NCBI GenBank assembly: GCA_015847255.1 | Contig: JADLZK010012337.1 | Coordinates: 2,170,001-2,234,000 of the forward strand | Direction: 5' to 3' | From: Hyparrhenia diplandra | Taxonomy: Eukaryota; Streptophyta; Magnoliopsida; Poales; Poaceae | DNA length: 64,000 nt | In this document: in pieces, positions 22,700 to 33,100 of the stretch | Layout of the letters: each line of letters opens with the position of its first letter | How positions within the stretch are numbered: position 1 is the stretch's first letter | Notes under the pieces: model-generated | Database searches by the model: none | Told to the model about the DNA's origin: nothing | What the model saw: only the letters and a program-made list of their open reading frames with translations | Made by a program: the position numbers and the translations under genes

Positions 22700-23620
22700 C
22701 ACTGTTTCTTTCTAGTTGCCAATGCCTTGCATCCTTAGGATCCAGCCCGGTGGTCACGGGACTTTTCTCGCTCTTCGGGTCTTAAAATCGAATACAGCCC
22801 ACGCTATGGATATGAAGCAGTTTACCAAAAATGTGCTTGACGGCCTCGTACAGAAAGAAATATCACACGCTCATTCAAGCAACAGACGTGAAGGTACCCT
22901 GTTCAATTTTGTTTTATTTGTTTCCTTAAATTTCTCTGCCTGCCATCTATACATGCTGTAAATCTGGACTGTTTAAATTATAATCAGGTCCAGCCCTCCT
23001 GCATTTTTATCATAGATGACCAGTAGATTAGCTATACTCCCACAATTCTATAACATGTTTTGGCTTTTCTAGAGATATAATTTTTCTTATGCACTTAGAT
23101 ATAGATTATGTGTAGATACATAATAAAAGCAATGCACCTTAAAAGCCAAAAACAATCAGGTTTCTAGACTGTCCTTATTGTCTCTGATGTAACCCCATCC
23201 ATATTGTTAGTTTAGTTCAAATGTTTATTGATTTTTATTCTTGGATGCAGTAGTAGTTAGTAACGTGCATTTTTCCATTGCAGGGCCTAAACTGTTGGAA
23301 CCAAAATCTTGGAAATATGCTTTTTGTCACAAGAGAGAGGACTAGTTCGAAGACTTGAGGCACTCATGGAGCATTGTTGTCCCATCTTCTGTTTGCAGGG
23401 CCGGACTTCGATGAAGCCGCAGTGTGTTTTATCTACGACATATGTGCTTCTTCGCATAAGTTTGGATCGTCAAACGTCCTCAGTGTTAACTGAGTCCCGT
23501 CTGAAGGTTTGAGTACATGAAGATTTACTGCTACCCTCGTGTAATATGATGATGATATATTGCACTGGACATATTTCTGGGTATTGTATATGAATAAAAT
23601 AAATGAATGGAAACAAGCAA
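22700..23620 (+). other. Possible spliced locus, not recognised
   Basis: A short frame at 22716-22892 ends at a donor-like AAG/GTACCC. A second block begins after TTTCCATTGCAG at 23284, and there is another acceptor-like TTTGCAG at about 23398. AATAAAATAAATGA at about 23593 could be a polyadenylation signal. Joined frames give no protein family I know and contain stops. It may be a captured gene fragment, a non-coding transcript or chance. Confidence 0.2.
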
Positions 23621-23689
23621 GTATCCTTTATTCCAGACTAGGTTGCTGTTTGGCTTCACATGCCTGGCTGGTAGCTTATATATACTTGT

Positions 23690-24690
23690 CATCCTTGAGA
23701 GTGAGTTTCAGGTGAGTCCCTGATGATAACTACTGTAATCATGTTTGTACCTCTGGAGGGTGCGGTGAACAGGTTTAGGCTGGGCTGTTTCCACGGTTTG
23801 AATGGATTGGAACCGTAGTCGTCGTAGCACACAAAGTTCCAGCCAGTGGCCAAGAGAAATCGACGGGTGGCCTGACCGTTGGAGGCTAGCCCCAACGGCG
23901 GACCCCTCGCGACGCCGGCGCCGGCGCCCACCTCTCCCAGCCCAGCCTCCCCGTCTTCCCCGCTTCCCCCTTCCCCACACCCATCCCCTGCTTCCTTCCC
24001 CACAGCCACCCCCTCGCTGACTCCATCCCCTTCGGTGGACCCGCCGCCGGCAGTGGCGGCGGCCGCCGATGCAGTCAGTGGTTGCAGATCCGCGGCCGTG
24101 CCCGCCGGATTCGGCACGGGGCCTCCGTGCGGTCTTCCTCCACTACCTCCGGCCCGTCCCCGCGGTCGCCTTCTCCATGTCGCGCCGATTTGGAAGGCTC
24201 GAGACGCACGGTTGTGGCTTCTAGCCAGGTCGCTGGGCACTCTGCTGCCACCCAGGCTGCCACCCCCGCCCCTGCTTGACGCCGGCCGCCACGCTAGGGA
24301 GCGTAGGATCCGCAGCCTCCAGCACGGTTGATCCGGACAGCACCCCCTCCTCCCCACGACGGACCTTCCGGACTCAGCGGAGGCGCTGGAGTCCCTCATG
24401 GCTGGCAGCGACGTCGCGGCGCAGTCCTCTCCCGGTGACCCCGAGCGCGCCTCTTCTTCGTCTACCCAGGGCGTGCCACCCCTGCACCCGGCTGCCGCCG
24501 CGGGGCGCCTCGATCGGCCGCCAAGATGCCTCCCAGCCCGGGTGGAGCGTAGCGTCGTGGGAGTGGGACTGTGCAGCACGTAATGTCGTTATGAACGCAT
24601 CGCTGGCTTTGGCGGCGTCGGCATGCGTATACAGCGGCTACCACCAAGCCCGCATAGACAGCTACAGGCGCTTAGCACAACGACATACAT
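23690..24690. other. GC-rich block with overlapping proline- or glycine-rich frames
   Basis: Open frames run on both strands: plus 23879-24331, very proline- and serine-rich; minus 23689-24579, glycine- and arginine-rich. No recognisable domain exists in any frame. A plus-strand A-rich stretch follows at 24740-24755. It could be a LINE ORF1 remnant or a first exon. I do not call it a gene. Confidence 0.25.
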
Positions 24691-26147
24691 AAATTGCCTG
24701 GTGGGCAGTTTCGTGCTTTGGCATGTCTGAATTTAAGAGAGAAAAAAAAAAAGAGAGCTGAATAGATATTATGGCAACTAGTTCATCAACCGTGCTCCCG
24801 CACGCGGTTATTTTTTTTCGTGTGATGATACTTATTATAGGTTTAAATAAATTTGGTTCCATGTTTGTGATTTTTTCCTTCCTTTGATTGAACCCTGTGT
24901 ATTGCAATATTATTTGATTATTATCTTTTTTAATAATAGTTGTTGATAATTTAAATTAATTTTATTTATTTATTTTGAATTTGAGTTCTTAATGGGAGAG
25001 TCGTATATATTAAATATATATGTTTTTTCTTTCACTCATAATGAATTTTATGGTTATTATTGATTAATTTTTAGGATTCAACTTTTCCTCGTGTGGCATC
25101 ACGAACGTTGTTGAGCTAAAAGTATTTTTATTATTTTTTAAGCTAAGCGAGAAAAGATTGATAAGAGATTATTGCAAATTTAATGGGCGGTTTCCCAATA
25201 GTTGGTCTATCTATGCATAGCAGTAGTAAGGCGCATTTGAATGTCCTAGAGACCGACTGATAATAATAAAAAAATAGAAGGTTGTCTTGGGAGGCTAAAA
25301 AATGATGCCTTATTTTATTTCTCTCCGTAAACAATGAAGTGATTTTATATCATTGATGATGACATCCCTTTCTTCTCTTGTACCGTCCCTTTTCTAACGG
25401 TTTGAGTAAATATGATTTCTTATCAAATAGTGATCAAAATAGAGGAAAAATATTATTTAAAGTATATTGTAAAGCGGTAGTTTATCTGAGAGCTACATGT
25501 CGATATTTACTCTATTAGAAAATATGATTGTACTGGAGAACTGGACACTATATGGTGAGAATACATTTTACCTGATGATCAATAGGGAATTAAGGATCAT
25601 ATCAAGATTGATCTATTCTCCACTGCTGAGCGAGATTGCATTCCATATTCTAGTGACTCGTGCTTTGATTCTCCACAATTCCTTTGTTCGCCGAATCTCA
25701 CTTAACGTTTTGCTAACCATTGCAAATTGAAAGCTGAAAAACATAATACCAAAGGCGACGGATCGGAGCGTAAATGGATTCAAAATGATGGCCATACCTT
25801 TGGTTGAATGACGAAAACAATAGACCTTCATGTAAACTGAATAAAACATAATAATGATGGCATCAGTTTTCCTTTTTCTCATGTAGATTGTAAGAACCAG
25901 ATTAGATCGTAAATGAGTTAAGCAAGACGAACATACCTTTGGTTGGTGAATGATAAAAACAATAGACCTTTTTTGGTTCGTGATGACGTGGAAACAACGT
26001 AGGATGAACAGTGAATAAATGGATTCCTGGGGTGAATAGATGGATTATCATCTGCCCGTGACGTGGAAACAACGTAGGATGTGAACAGTGAATAAATGGA
26101 TTCCTGGGATGAATAGATGGATTATCATCTACCCGTGATTGAGATCG
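24691..26147. repeat. AT-rich spacer with a diverged duplication and a 75-bp tandem repeat
   Basis: Up to about 25640 I see nothing but AT-rich sequence. A block containing CATACCTTTGGTTG and AAAACAATAGACCTT occurs at 25793-25829 and again at 25931-25967. Between 25984 and 26133 a unit beginning GACGTGGAAACAACGTAGG and ending ATTATCATCT is repeated twice in tandem (about 74 and 77 bp). Confidence 0.6.
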
Positions 26148-26152
26148 GTCCA

Positions 26153-26585
26153 TGTCACAGACCAAATCCATTGGCCCGTGGGTGGCGCCCGGGCGGTCGT
26201 TGACGCCCTAGTGCAGGTTGTTGTTGCGGGGAAGAAGGGCAGCGCCGGGGGCGGCATGGCGGCGCACGGGCAGCGGGCGGCGTCGGCGACAGCGGCGGCG
26301 CGCGAGAGCGAGGAAGACCGAGCTGAGGGTTAAACCCTATTTTATTTTATTTCTTTCTTGATCCGAAAAAGGATACATCCCCCTTTATATTTATAGGGAG
26401 GTCTCAACTTGACTCGCAAGTAATCCGGACTCTTCCTAATTTGACTAAACTTAACCCCTAAGTAATATCTTTTAATTTGACTAAACTTAACCTCTAAGTA
26501 ATAGCGATAACGAGGACGGGCGGCGGCCACGCTGGCGCGGCGCCCCTCCCTGGGCTGGCCGCCCATGTCACTTTGGCATGTGACA
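26153..26585 (-). repeat. 3' LTR of the H15 element
   Basis: About 95% identical to 27314-27758. On the minus strand it reads TGTCACATGCCAAAGTGACA..., with a TATAAATATAAAG box near the centre, and ends GGTCTGTGACA. Confidence 0.88.
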
Positions 26586-26602
26586 TTACTCCCTCCTTTC
26601 CG
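26586..26602 (-). other. Polypurine tract of the H15 element
   Basis: The minus strand reads CGGAAAGGAGGGAGTAA immediately before the TGTCACATG start of the 3' LTR, the expected plus-strand primer position. Confidence 0.75.
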
Positions 26603-26956
26603 AGCGGTAGCGCCCTCGCACCGTAGCTTTGATCATTCGTCGATGTCACTCGGGGAAGGAGATATTGCCGAGGTCGTGGTGGTGGCCATGGTTGCCTGCC
26701 GAGATAGCCCCATGGTGTAGCAAGTGTTGGGGGCTTACACATAGCTGTAGCAATGGACCGATGTTGGAGTCGATGTCGAGGAGAACGGCGGCGTTTAGGT
26801 GCTGCTCCGGGAAGTCGATGTGCTGCAGCTTCTTTGGTAGATGTGCTCATCGCCTGAGGCGCCAATGATCACGATGGTGTGGGCGCCTGGTGCCGTTTGG
26901 CGTGGCGTCGTATGTGCGCACGTTAGACAGCATCACCGTGAGCTGCGGCGTTGCTG

Positions 26957-27268
26957 CTAGCGTGTCGTTGATGTTGGCGTCGTCCGCGTCGCCTGCATCG
27001 TTGTTGTCGTCGTCGGCGTCGCTGCGTCGTTGTCATCATCGTTGAGGAGGTAGTAGTTGTTCCCGAGGAGAACGAGCTCGCCGTTGTGCTTCATGCGGGC
27101 GAGGTGGCTCGCAAGGATGGCGTTGTGCTCGATCGGAAGGCTGGAGCCATACCTCGTGTTGATATAGTCGGAGATTGCAGCTTTGTCCTCGGATCTGAGC
27201 GCGTGGAGGGCCTCTATGATCATGTCCGGGTAGGGTGGCAGCGTGGTGGCGCCATCTTCTGGTGCCAT
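26957..27268 (-). CDS. Linker-histone H1/H5 (H15) globular-domain protein inside an LTR retrotransposon
   Basis: A 103-codon frame begins with ATG at 27268. Residues about 10-70 form an H15 winged-helix domain. PPYPDMIIEALHALRSEDKA matches the first helix, AAISDYINTRYGSSLP the second, and ASHLARMKHNGELVLLGNNY the third helix and wing. The form with PPYPDMI is closest to the globular domain of plant GH1-HMGA proteins, which bind DNA in the nucleus. The tail is Asp/Asn- then Thr-rich, and no AT-hook was seen. After the stop, further coding-like sequence continues in other frames to about 26650 (for example RTYDATPNGTRRPH), so the original protein may have been longer and is now shifted. Expression could be driven by the LTR. 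Whether it is functional is unknown. Confidence 0.8.
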   Translation of the reverse strand: MAPEDGATTLPPYPDMIIEALHALRSEDKAAISDYINTRYGSSLPIEHNAILASHLARMKHNGELVLLGNNYYLLNDDDNDAATPTTTTTMQATRTTPTSTTR

Positions 27269-27296
27269 GGATCCGCACAGGCTGAGGATCTTGTGG

Positions 27297-27312
27297 TCTC
27301 ACGGATACCAAT
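27297..27312 (-). other. Primer-binding site of the H15 element
   Basis: The minus strand reads ATTGGTATCCGTGAGA directly after the 5' LTR end. The TTGGTATC core is the initiator-tRNA-Met type seen in most plant Copia and TRIM elements. Confidence 0.75.
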
Positions 27313-27313
27313 C

Positions 27314-27758
27314 TATCACATACCAAATCCATTGGCCCGTGGGTGGCGCCGGGGCGGTCCTTGACGCCCTAGTGCAGGTTGTTGTTGCGGGGAAGAAGGG
27401 TAGCGCCGGGCGGCATGGCGGTGCTGCGGACAGCGGCGACGTCGCGGCGGAGCGGCGGAGGCGCCGAGAGCGAGAAGACCAGAGCTGAGGGTTAAACCCT
27501 ATTTTATTTTATTTTATTTTATTTCTTTCTTGATCGAAAAGGATACATCTCCTTTATATTTATAGGGAGGACTCAACTTGACTCGTAAGTAATCCGGACT
27601 CTTCCTAATTTGACTAAACTTAACCCCTAAGTAATATCTTTTAATTTGACTAAACTTAACCTCTAAGTAATAGCGATAACGAGGGCGGCAGCGGCGGCCA
27701 CGCCGGCGGGCGCGCCCCTCCTGGGCCTGGCCGGCCCATGTCACTTTGGCATGTGACA
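27314..27758 (-). repeat. 5' LTR of the H15 element
   Basis: Paired with 26153-26585. On the minus strand it has CCTATAAATATAAAGG as a TATA region, then about 65 bp later the R-like segment AAATAGGGTTTAACCCTCAGC. Its inner terminus is TGTGATA, a one-base change from the expected TGTGACA. Confidence 0.88.
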
Positions 27759-27763
27759 GTACA

Positions 27764-28257
27764 GCCGTACCTTCTTGGATGATTGAGATTGGTGGAAAAA
27801 TGTGTCTACATAGGTCCTGGTAGTGCGTGGCTCACAAAATATATAAAGACAGTCCGGCAGGTGTGTATGTTTTTGTCATCGTGGATAGATTAGATCCAAT
27901 AATATATTAACCGCATGGATGTATGTTTCGACGTTTGTTGGCGTATAGACCGCATGGACGTATGGTTCGACATTTGTTGGCGTAGATAGATTGCCACAAT
28001 TATTTTTTATTTTAACCATGGACATGTATACTAATATGTTAGATGGATTTTCTCAGAACTTTTTTCATGCAAAAAGAGATATTTGATGCAGTCCTGGAGA
28101 TCTGATTGTTTTCTATTGGTGGTTATCTTTTATATTATATTAACCATGGACTTGCATACCAATCTGTTCGATGGATCTTGTCACAATATCTAATTCATAT
28201 AGGAAGATCAAGAATAGCATAGGGCATTATTATCACAGTCTAACAATAAAAATAAAT
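27764..28257. repeat. Spacer with short duplications
   Basis: A 40-bp unit (CCGCATGGATGTATG...TTTGTTGGCGTA) is repeated in tandem at about 27910-27985. A looser repeat starting TTAACCATGGAC appears at 28013 and 28139. No gene was seen. Confidence 0.6.
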
Positions 28258-28370
28258 GGATTAAGTCCACTTTTACCCCCTCAACTCTTGTCTTGGTCTA
28301 ATTTTCACCCCAACTCCTAAACCGTCTAACCACGGCACCTCATCTTTCAAAACCGGAAAAAGCTAAACGA
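28258..28370 (+). repeat. Left terminal inverted repeat of the MULE
   Basis: GGATTAAGTCCAC...CCCCTCAACTCTT...AAACCGTCTAA...TTTCAAAACCGG pairs with the reverse complement of the right end over about 110 bp at roughly 65-70% identity. Confidence 0.8.
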
Positions 28371-30171
28371 CACTCGAGTGATTTCTTTGGCGCCGTCACT
28401 TTCGATTTTTCGGCCGTCGATCTTCACGCTGGTTCATCCGGGCTGTCCGTTCCTTTGTTTGTTTCTATCGGACCGTCATGTGGGCCCCTGCCGGCGCCTT
28501 ATCAATTCAATATTTTGGGTCTCGCGCTCCCTTTTCTATTTTGGAATCGGTCGCGTTAAGCCGCTCATTTCGTCTCCTTCCTCGGCGGTTCGATGCGGGA
28601 TGGCGACGGGGGGCGACCAGCGGCGATGAGCTAGGTGTAGCCTTTTCCTCCATGGATTTCTTCATTTCTTCCTTAGATCCGCTCCTATTTGATGTGTGTT
28701 GATGCCATCTCTGCTTTGTTTTGGCAGATTTTGCCGTTGTTCGTTGTGGCGTGGCTTGTTTTTCTCCGGATTTGGAGCGGTCACCGGAGTAGTTTGGTCC
28801 ACGACAAGCTAGGGTTAGTCCCTTTTCTCCATGGATGTCAACCTTCATTGATTTGTTTTCCGTTTTCGCTTTGCACCTCGCGAACCCACTCCATCTCTTG
28901 CCGTCGCGTTGGGTTGGAGAGCAGCGGCGGCGGCGGCGTTGTAGGAGGGGCGGGCAGCGGTGGCCATGCGCGATATACGGCGTCCACGTCTAGGCCGTTA
29001 CGCTCATGGGCTCACGCGGGCGTTCCCGACACTAGGTCGCGGGGAGGCCGGCGGCATCTCTGCTGCGAGGTGCGCTTGTGGCGCTTCGGCCGCTAGCGTC
29101 TCCCCCACACCACCTTCCGACCGGTGCCGGCTGCGTGGCTTAGTGCGAAGCTAGCCGAGGGCTGTGTTCCTCTTCATCTCGTGATCTGCGTTCTTTGCTT
29201 TGTTTGATATGGCTGCTGGCGCCGTTTTCGATCTAGAACTATCTCGTTTTCGCTTTGTTTTACGCTAGTGATTTGGACGGCCTTCATCTATTGTCTCCTC
29301 ATTCAATTGATCGTTTCCTTCTATTTCATTAGCTCCATTTCTATCTATCTCGAGTTGGGATTCAGCCGTTTCCCTTCTCTATCGGTTTAGTTTTCACTTT
29401 CGATTTACGCTTTGTGTTTTCTCGGATTCAGTTATGTGCATTGATTGTCGGTTTACTTTGCCTCGATTCCTTCTATGTTTTGAGGGTTTGCTTTACACCC
29501 GATCTATTTTGTGCAATGGTATGCTTATATGTTTTCCCCAATTTTTGTAGTTCATTTTGTCTGTTCATTCGGTCCTACGCTTCTCGCTTGACAATTGGAT
29601 TGGCTGTTGGTGATGTGTATGTGATTAGCTAGATTTCAATGTTTGTCATCTTATATCTATGTGACTTGTGCGGCCTTTTAAAGGATTATTCGAATCTCAT
29701 GTAGTCTGTTTGTATATTACATTCATCCTCGCTTACTACTTTGTTAATTTGATTATTTGTTGATGGTGATAGGTATGTGATTAGTTAGGTTTCAATGTTT
29801 ATCATCTTATATCTATTTGACTTGTCTCGGCCTACTAAAGGATTAATCGAATCTCATGTAGTCTGTTTGGATTAATACATTCACTCCTCTGCTTCCTTCT
29901 TTGTTAATTTGATTTGCTGTTAATGGTGATAGTAATGTGATTAGCTAGGTTTCGTTGTTTTCATGTTTAAATCTATCGAATGGTTTTGTTAATTATTAGG
30001 TTGTATTATATTCATCTCAAGTAGTATGTCTATATTTTTAGACATGTTTATGGATTTACTTGTTTTATGGTTTTTCGGGCTATGTCAAGGCTCTGTGTCC
30101 CTTGACTTTGATTATGTCTTTTTTTGTTTTAGAGCATGGACGTATTTTATATTTGAATCGCTATTCTTAGA
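28371..30171 (+). promoter_or_regulatory. Subterminal and 5' region of the Ulp1-like gene
   Basis: GC-rich to about 29160, then CT/TTCG-rich sequence without a convincing frame. It probably contains the promoter and 5' untranslated exons of the plus-strand gene at 30172. No single TATA box can be singled out. Tandem repeats at 29602-29955 are listed separately. Confidence 0.35.
29602..29955 (+). repeat. Tandem repeat of about 160 bp, 2.2 copies
   Basis: The units start near 29602, 29760 and 29920 with GTTGGTGATG / GTTGATGGTGAT / GTTAATGGTGAT and share ATGTGATTAG(C/T)TAGGTTTCAATG, CATCTTATATCTAT and GAATCTCATGTAGTCTGTTTG. They lie just upstream of the Ulp1-like gene. Confidence 0.75.
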
Positions 30172-33100
30172 TGGCTCGTATCACAAAGAGGCGTCGTGAT
30201 GGCCAAGGTTCTTTTGAAGCTGATTTGGAAGACTCCCAAGATTTTGATAGTGAAGATGTTATCGCTCTCAATATGCCGGTGATGATCTCTTTGATGATAA
30301 ATCTAGTTCGATGAAGAATTGTGCGAAGTGAGCTTTCTTTTTTGATTCATACATGTTTTGGATGATGTTTGATTTTATGAAATAGTTTTAGCCCCGATTA
30401 AATTTTTAATCTAGGATTTGTCTCAAGATTGTGACACGCAAGCTTTCAACGATGGGTCTTTGTATGATCAGTGCTTGAAAGACGTAAGTATGATGTTTTT
30501 AAGGTTTTATGACTGTTTCTCTAAATTTTGACATTGATTTTTATTCCAGTATCGTTCTATCAAGGCTTTGAAGCGTAAGTTGACTTTGGCTTTGGAAACT
30601 CAGGTATCATTTTGTTGGTTTTCTATACTTTTTCGTTAACTATCCTGTTTGTTTAATATTATAGTTGACTTATAGTTCTCCTTTCTTTCCCTGGTTTAAT
30701 AGTCTAAGAAGCATAGATCTGGTGTGATTTCATCGAGGGCTTTAGGCGATCGGTCGATAGATTTGCATCAGTCATTCTTTGCTTTAAGTGATCATCGGAA
30801 GGATGTTATCGAGATGTGGTTTTGGGTAAACCTGGCTGTTTGACAAGTGTTATGTCTTTGAAAAAGTTTTCCAAATGGTTGGCATCTCATGTTGATTGCG
30901 GATCAGGAGATCTTATTGTTGGTGGCAAGGTTATTCCATTGACTCCTAAAAGTGTTAGTCTTGTTCTTGGTATCCCTTATGGTGGCTCTGCTTTTTCCGC
31001 TAATTATCAAGATGGAAGAAAGAATGTTCTTGCTCTCATCGACAAGCCGGCTCTACGCCTCAAGTATCATTTTTTGAATCAAAGTTGTCTTCTGGCGATC
31101 TTAATGATGACCAAGTTCGATCTGTTTTTTTTGGTTGTCGCTCTGCTTTGTTTTCTTTGCCCTAATTCTAACATTGTGTCGAGCCCTCGTTATCTTGGTG
31201 TCTTTGAAAATATTGAGAATGTCGGGTCTTATGGTGGTGGGGGCTTTGTCTTCTTTTGGTTGCTTAAATTAGTGAACAATTTCACTAGAGGTAAAAATCT
31301 TTGGTCGAGAAAAGTTTCGGGACTCTTGGTGGTTGTATGTTTTACCTTCTTTGTAAGTGCTTCTTTGCTTTTAGTTTCATGTTGAGTTCCTTTTATTACT
31401 TATTGATTCGGTTGAAATGCATTCGGTATTTGCTAATTTGTATTGTCATTATTGGCTTTGTTTAGTACTTTGTGGTTTTCACTATGGTTTTTTGGGTAGG
31501 TTATCTACTTGGATCATGTTGACTTTTCTCATCGGAAAGTTTCTTGATTCGTTTCCTCAATTGGAGTGCGGAAGCAAACTATGATATCGATTATTGTGCT
31601 CTTGATGTTAAATCCGGATCTTCCTATGGTCTCAGGCCTCTTCTAGATTTTGATAAGACATGCTATGGAAAGGTATGTATCTATTCATTACTTTTGGTTT
31701 GGTATGATCTATTTAATGTAATAATTTTAAACATTTCCTTGTTTTCTTTTTTTTTCTCGTTTGATTCTTGATGAGCCTTCGGATGTCGAGAATTCTCAGG
31801 CGGTTGATTTCTTAGCTAGACTTGAAGTCGCTTGTGGTCTAGATGTCCCCGATTCTTTGAGAGCCTCTGTAGTTTTCGTGATTGAAGAGCATTGTAAAAA
31901 TTGTGTTGGGTCTATTCTGTTGACTTGGTGTCCCTTGCTGCTCTACCGGATGATTTCAAGATTATGTTCACTAAATTTATGAAGCTTGTATGTAACTTCA
32001 AAGAGATGTCCCAGTCTTTGGTTCTTCAAGTTTTGAAGGTCTTTTTCTGAGTATGAACATCCTTACGTCCCTGCTGAGGTGCATCCTTCATCTGGTAATG
32101 CCAATGTTGTCCCTGATGATCCTATTATTGCGGTAATTTCCCTAATTGTCCTTCTTTTGTTCCTTTACATGAATTGCAGATTTAGTAATGGTTATTTCAT
32201 CCCTTTATTTTGGAATTTTTTAGGATAATGTTGGTGTAGTTGGATCTCGGGCTCATGTAAATGTTGGTGCTTTGGTTTATCTCGTAAACGTGAGTGGTTT
32301 TCCATGAGTAGTTTTCTTTGTTACATTTCTTTGTTTTGCTTGTCATCTAATATTTTTAAATATAAGGTGATGCTTACGGAGGGTCTAAAGTACGATTCAA
32401 GGATGCCGATGGTGTTCGTAATGTATCTTCAAGATCATCTTTGAAGCGTGAGTAGTCAAAATAGTTTTCTTTGTAATTATGTATAATTATCATGGATTGT
32501 AATGGACTTTATGCAAAATTATATTTTTTGTTTTTTAGTTTTTTTTTTCTTTGTTTCCCCTTTGGTGGTTAAACTAGTTTGATATATTTGTGTTTTAGGT
32601 GATCTTGTGCGATTTTTCTCGACCATACACTCAATCTCGTAAAAAAGAGCCGTTTCTAATGATGGTGGTGGTGCTTGTGTTGATCTTTGGTGTTAAACAT
32701 TCTAGGAAGGCTAGTGTTGGACTATCTTCTATTGATGTTATTCCTGTTGACAATGTTGAGGTCTCTCCCTCTTTGGACCAGTTCCATTTAATTTCTTTGT
32801 TGATAATCTTGATGTGAGTAATTCTTATTTGGTTTATACACGCAATGTTGATTTTCATTGTTGCTTGCCAAGTTTTAAATTCAATAGTAAGAAATTTATT
32901 TTTCGGGATGATATAGTTATGTACCTTTGTTCCTTTTTTCTTTGCTAATGAGTCTCCTAATATCACTCCCAATTTGTCTAAAAGCCTATTGGTTCCCTAT
33001 TGCGCTTCTTCTTTGAAGCCTGGATCTTGAGGCGTGACCCTATTCATGTAATTTTTGTTTCTGTTTTTCAATATTTCTTTCTTTATTTTCTTTTCACTAA

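Larger units (their letters stand above)
26153..27758 (-). mobile_element. Compact LTR retrotransposon carrying a linker-histone (H15) domain gene
   Basis: Two direct repeats (26153-26585 and 27314-27758) share about 430 bp and have TGTCACA...TGTGACA termini. They are flanked by a 5-bp target duplication, GTCCA (26148-26152) and GTACA (27759-27763). Read on the minus strand, the right LTR is followed at once by ATTGGTATCCGTGAGA, an initiator-tRNA-Met-type primer site. The internal region ends in a polypurine tract (CGGAAAGGAGGGAGTAA) abutting the other LTR. The 728-bp internal region holds no gag or pol. Its only recognisable coding sequence is an H15 domain that starts about 30 bp after the primer site. 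Structurally it is a TRIM-sized, non-autonomous element that has taken up host coding sequence. Confidence 0.88.

Noticed and set aside
23689..24579. 296-codon minus-strand frame rich in Gly and Arg, and the Pro-rich plus frame opposite
   Set aside because: Low-complexity GC shadow with no recognisable domain in either strand.
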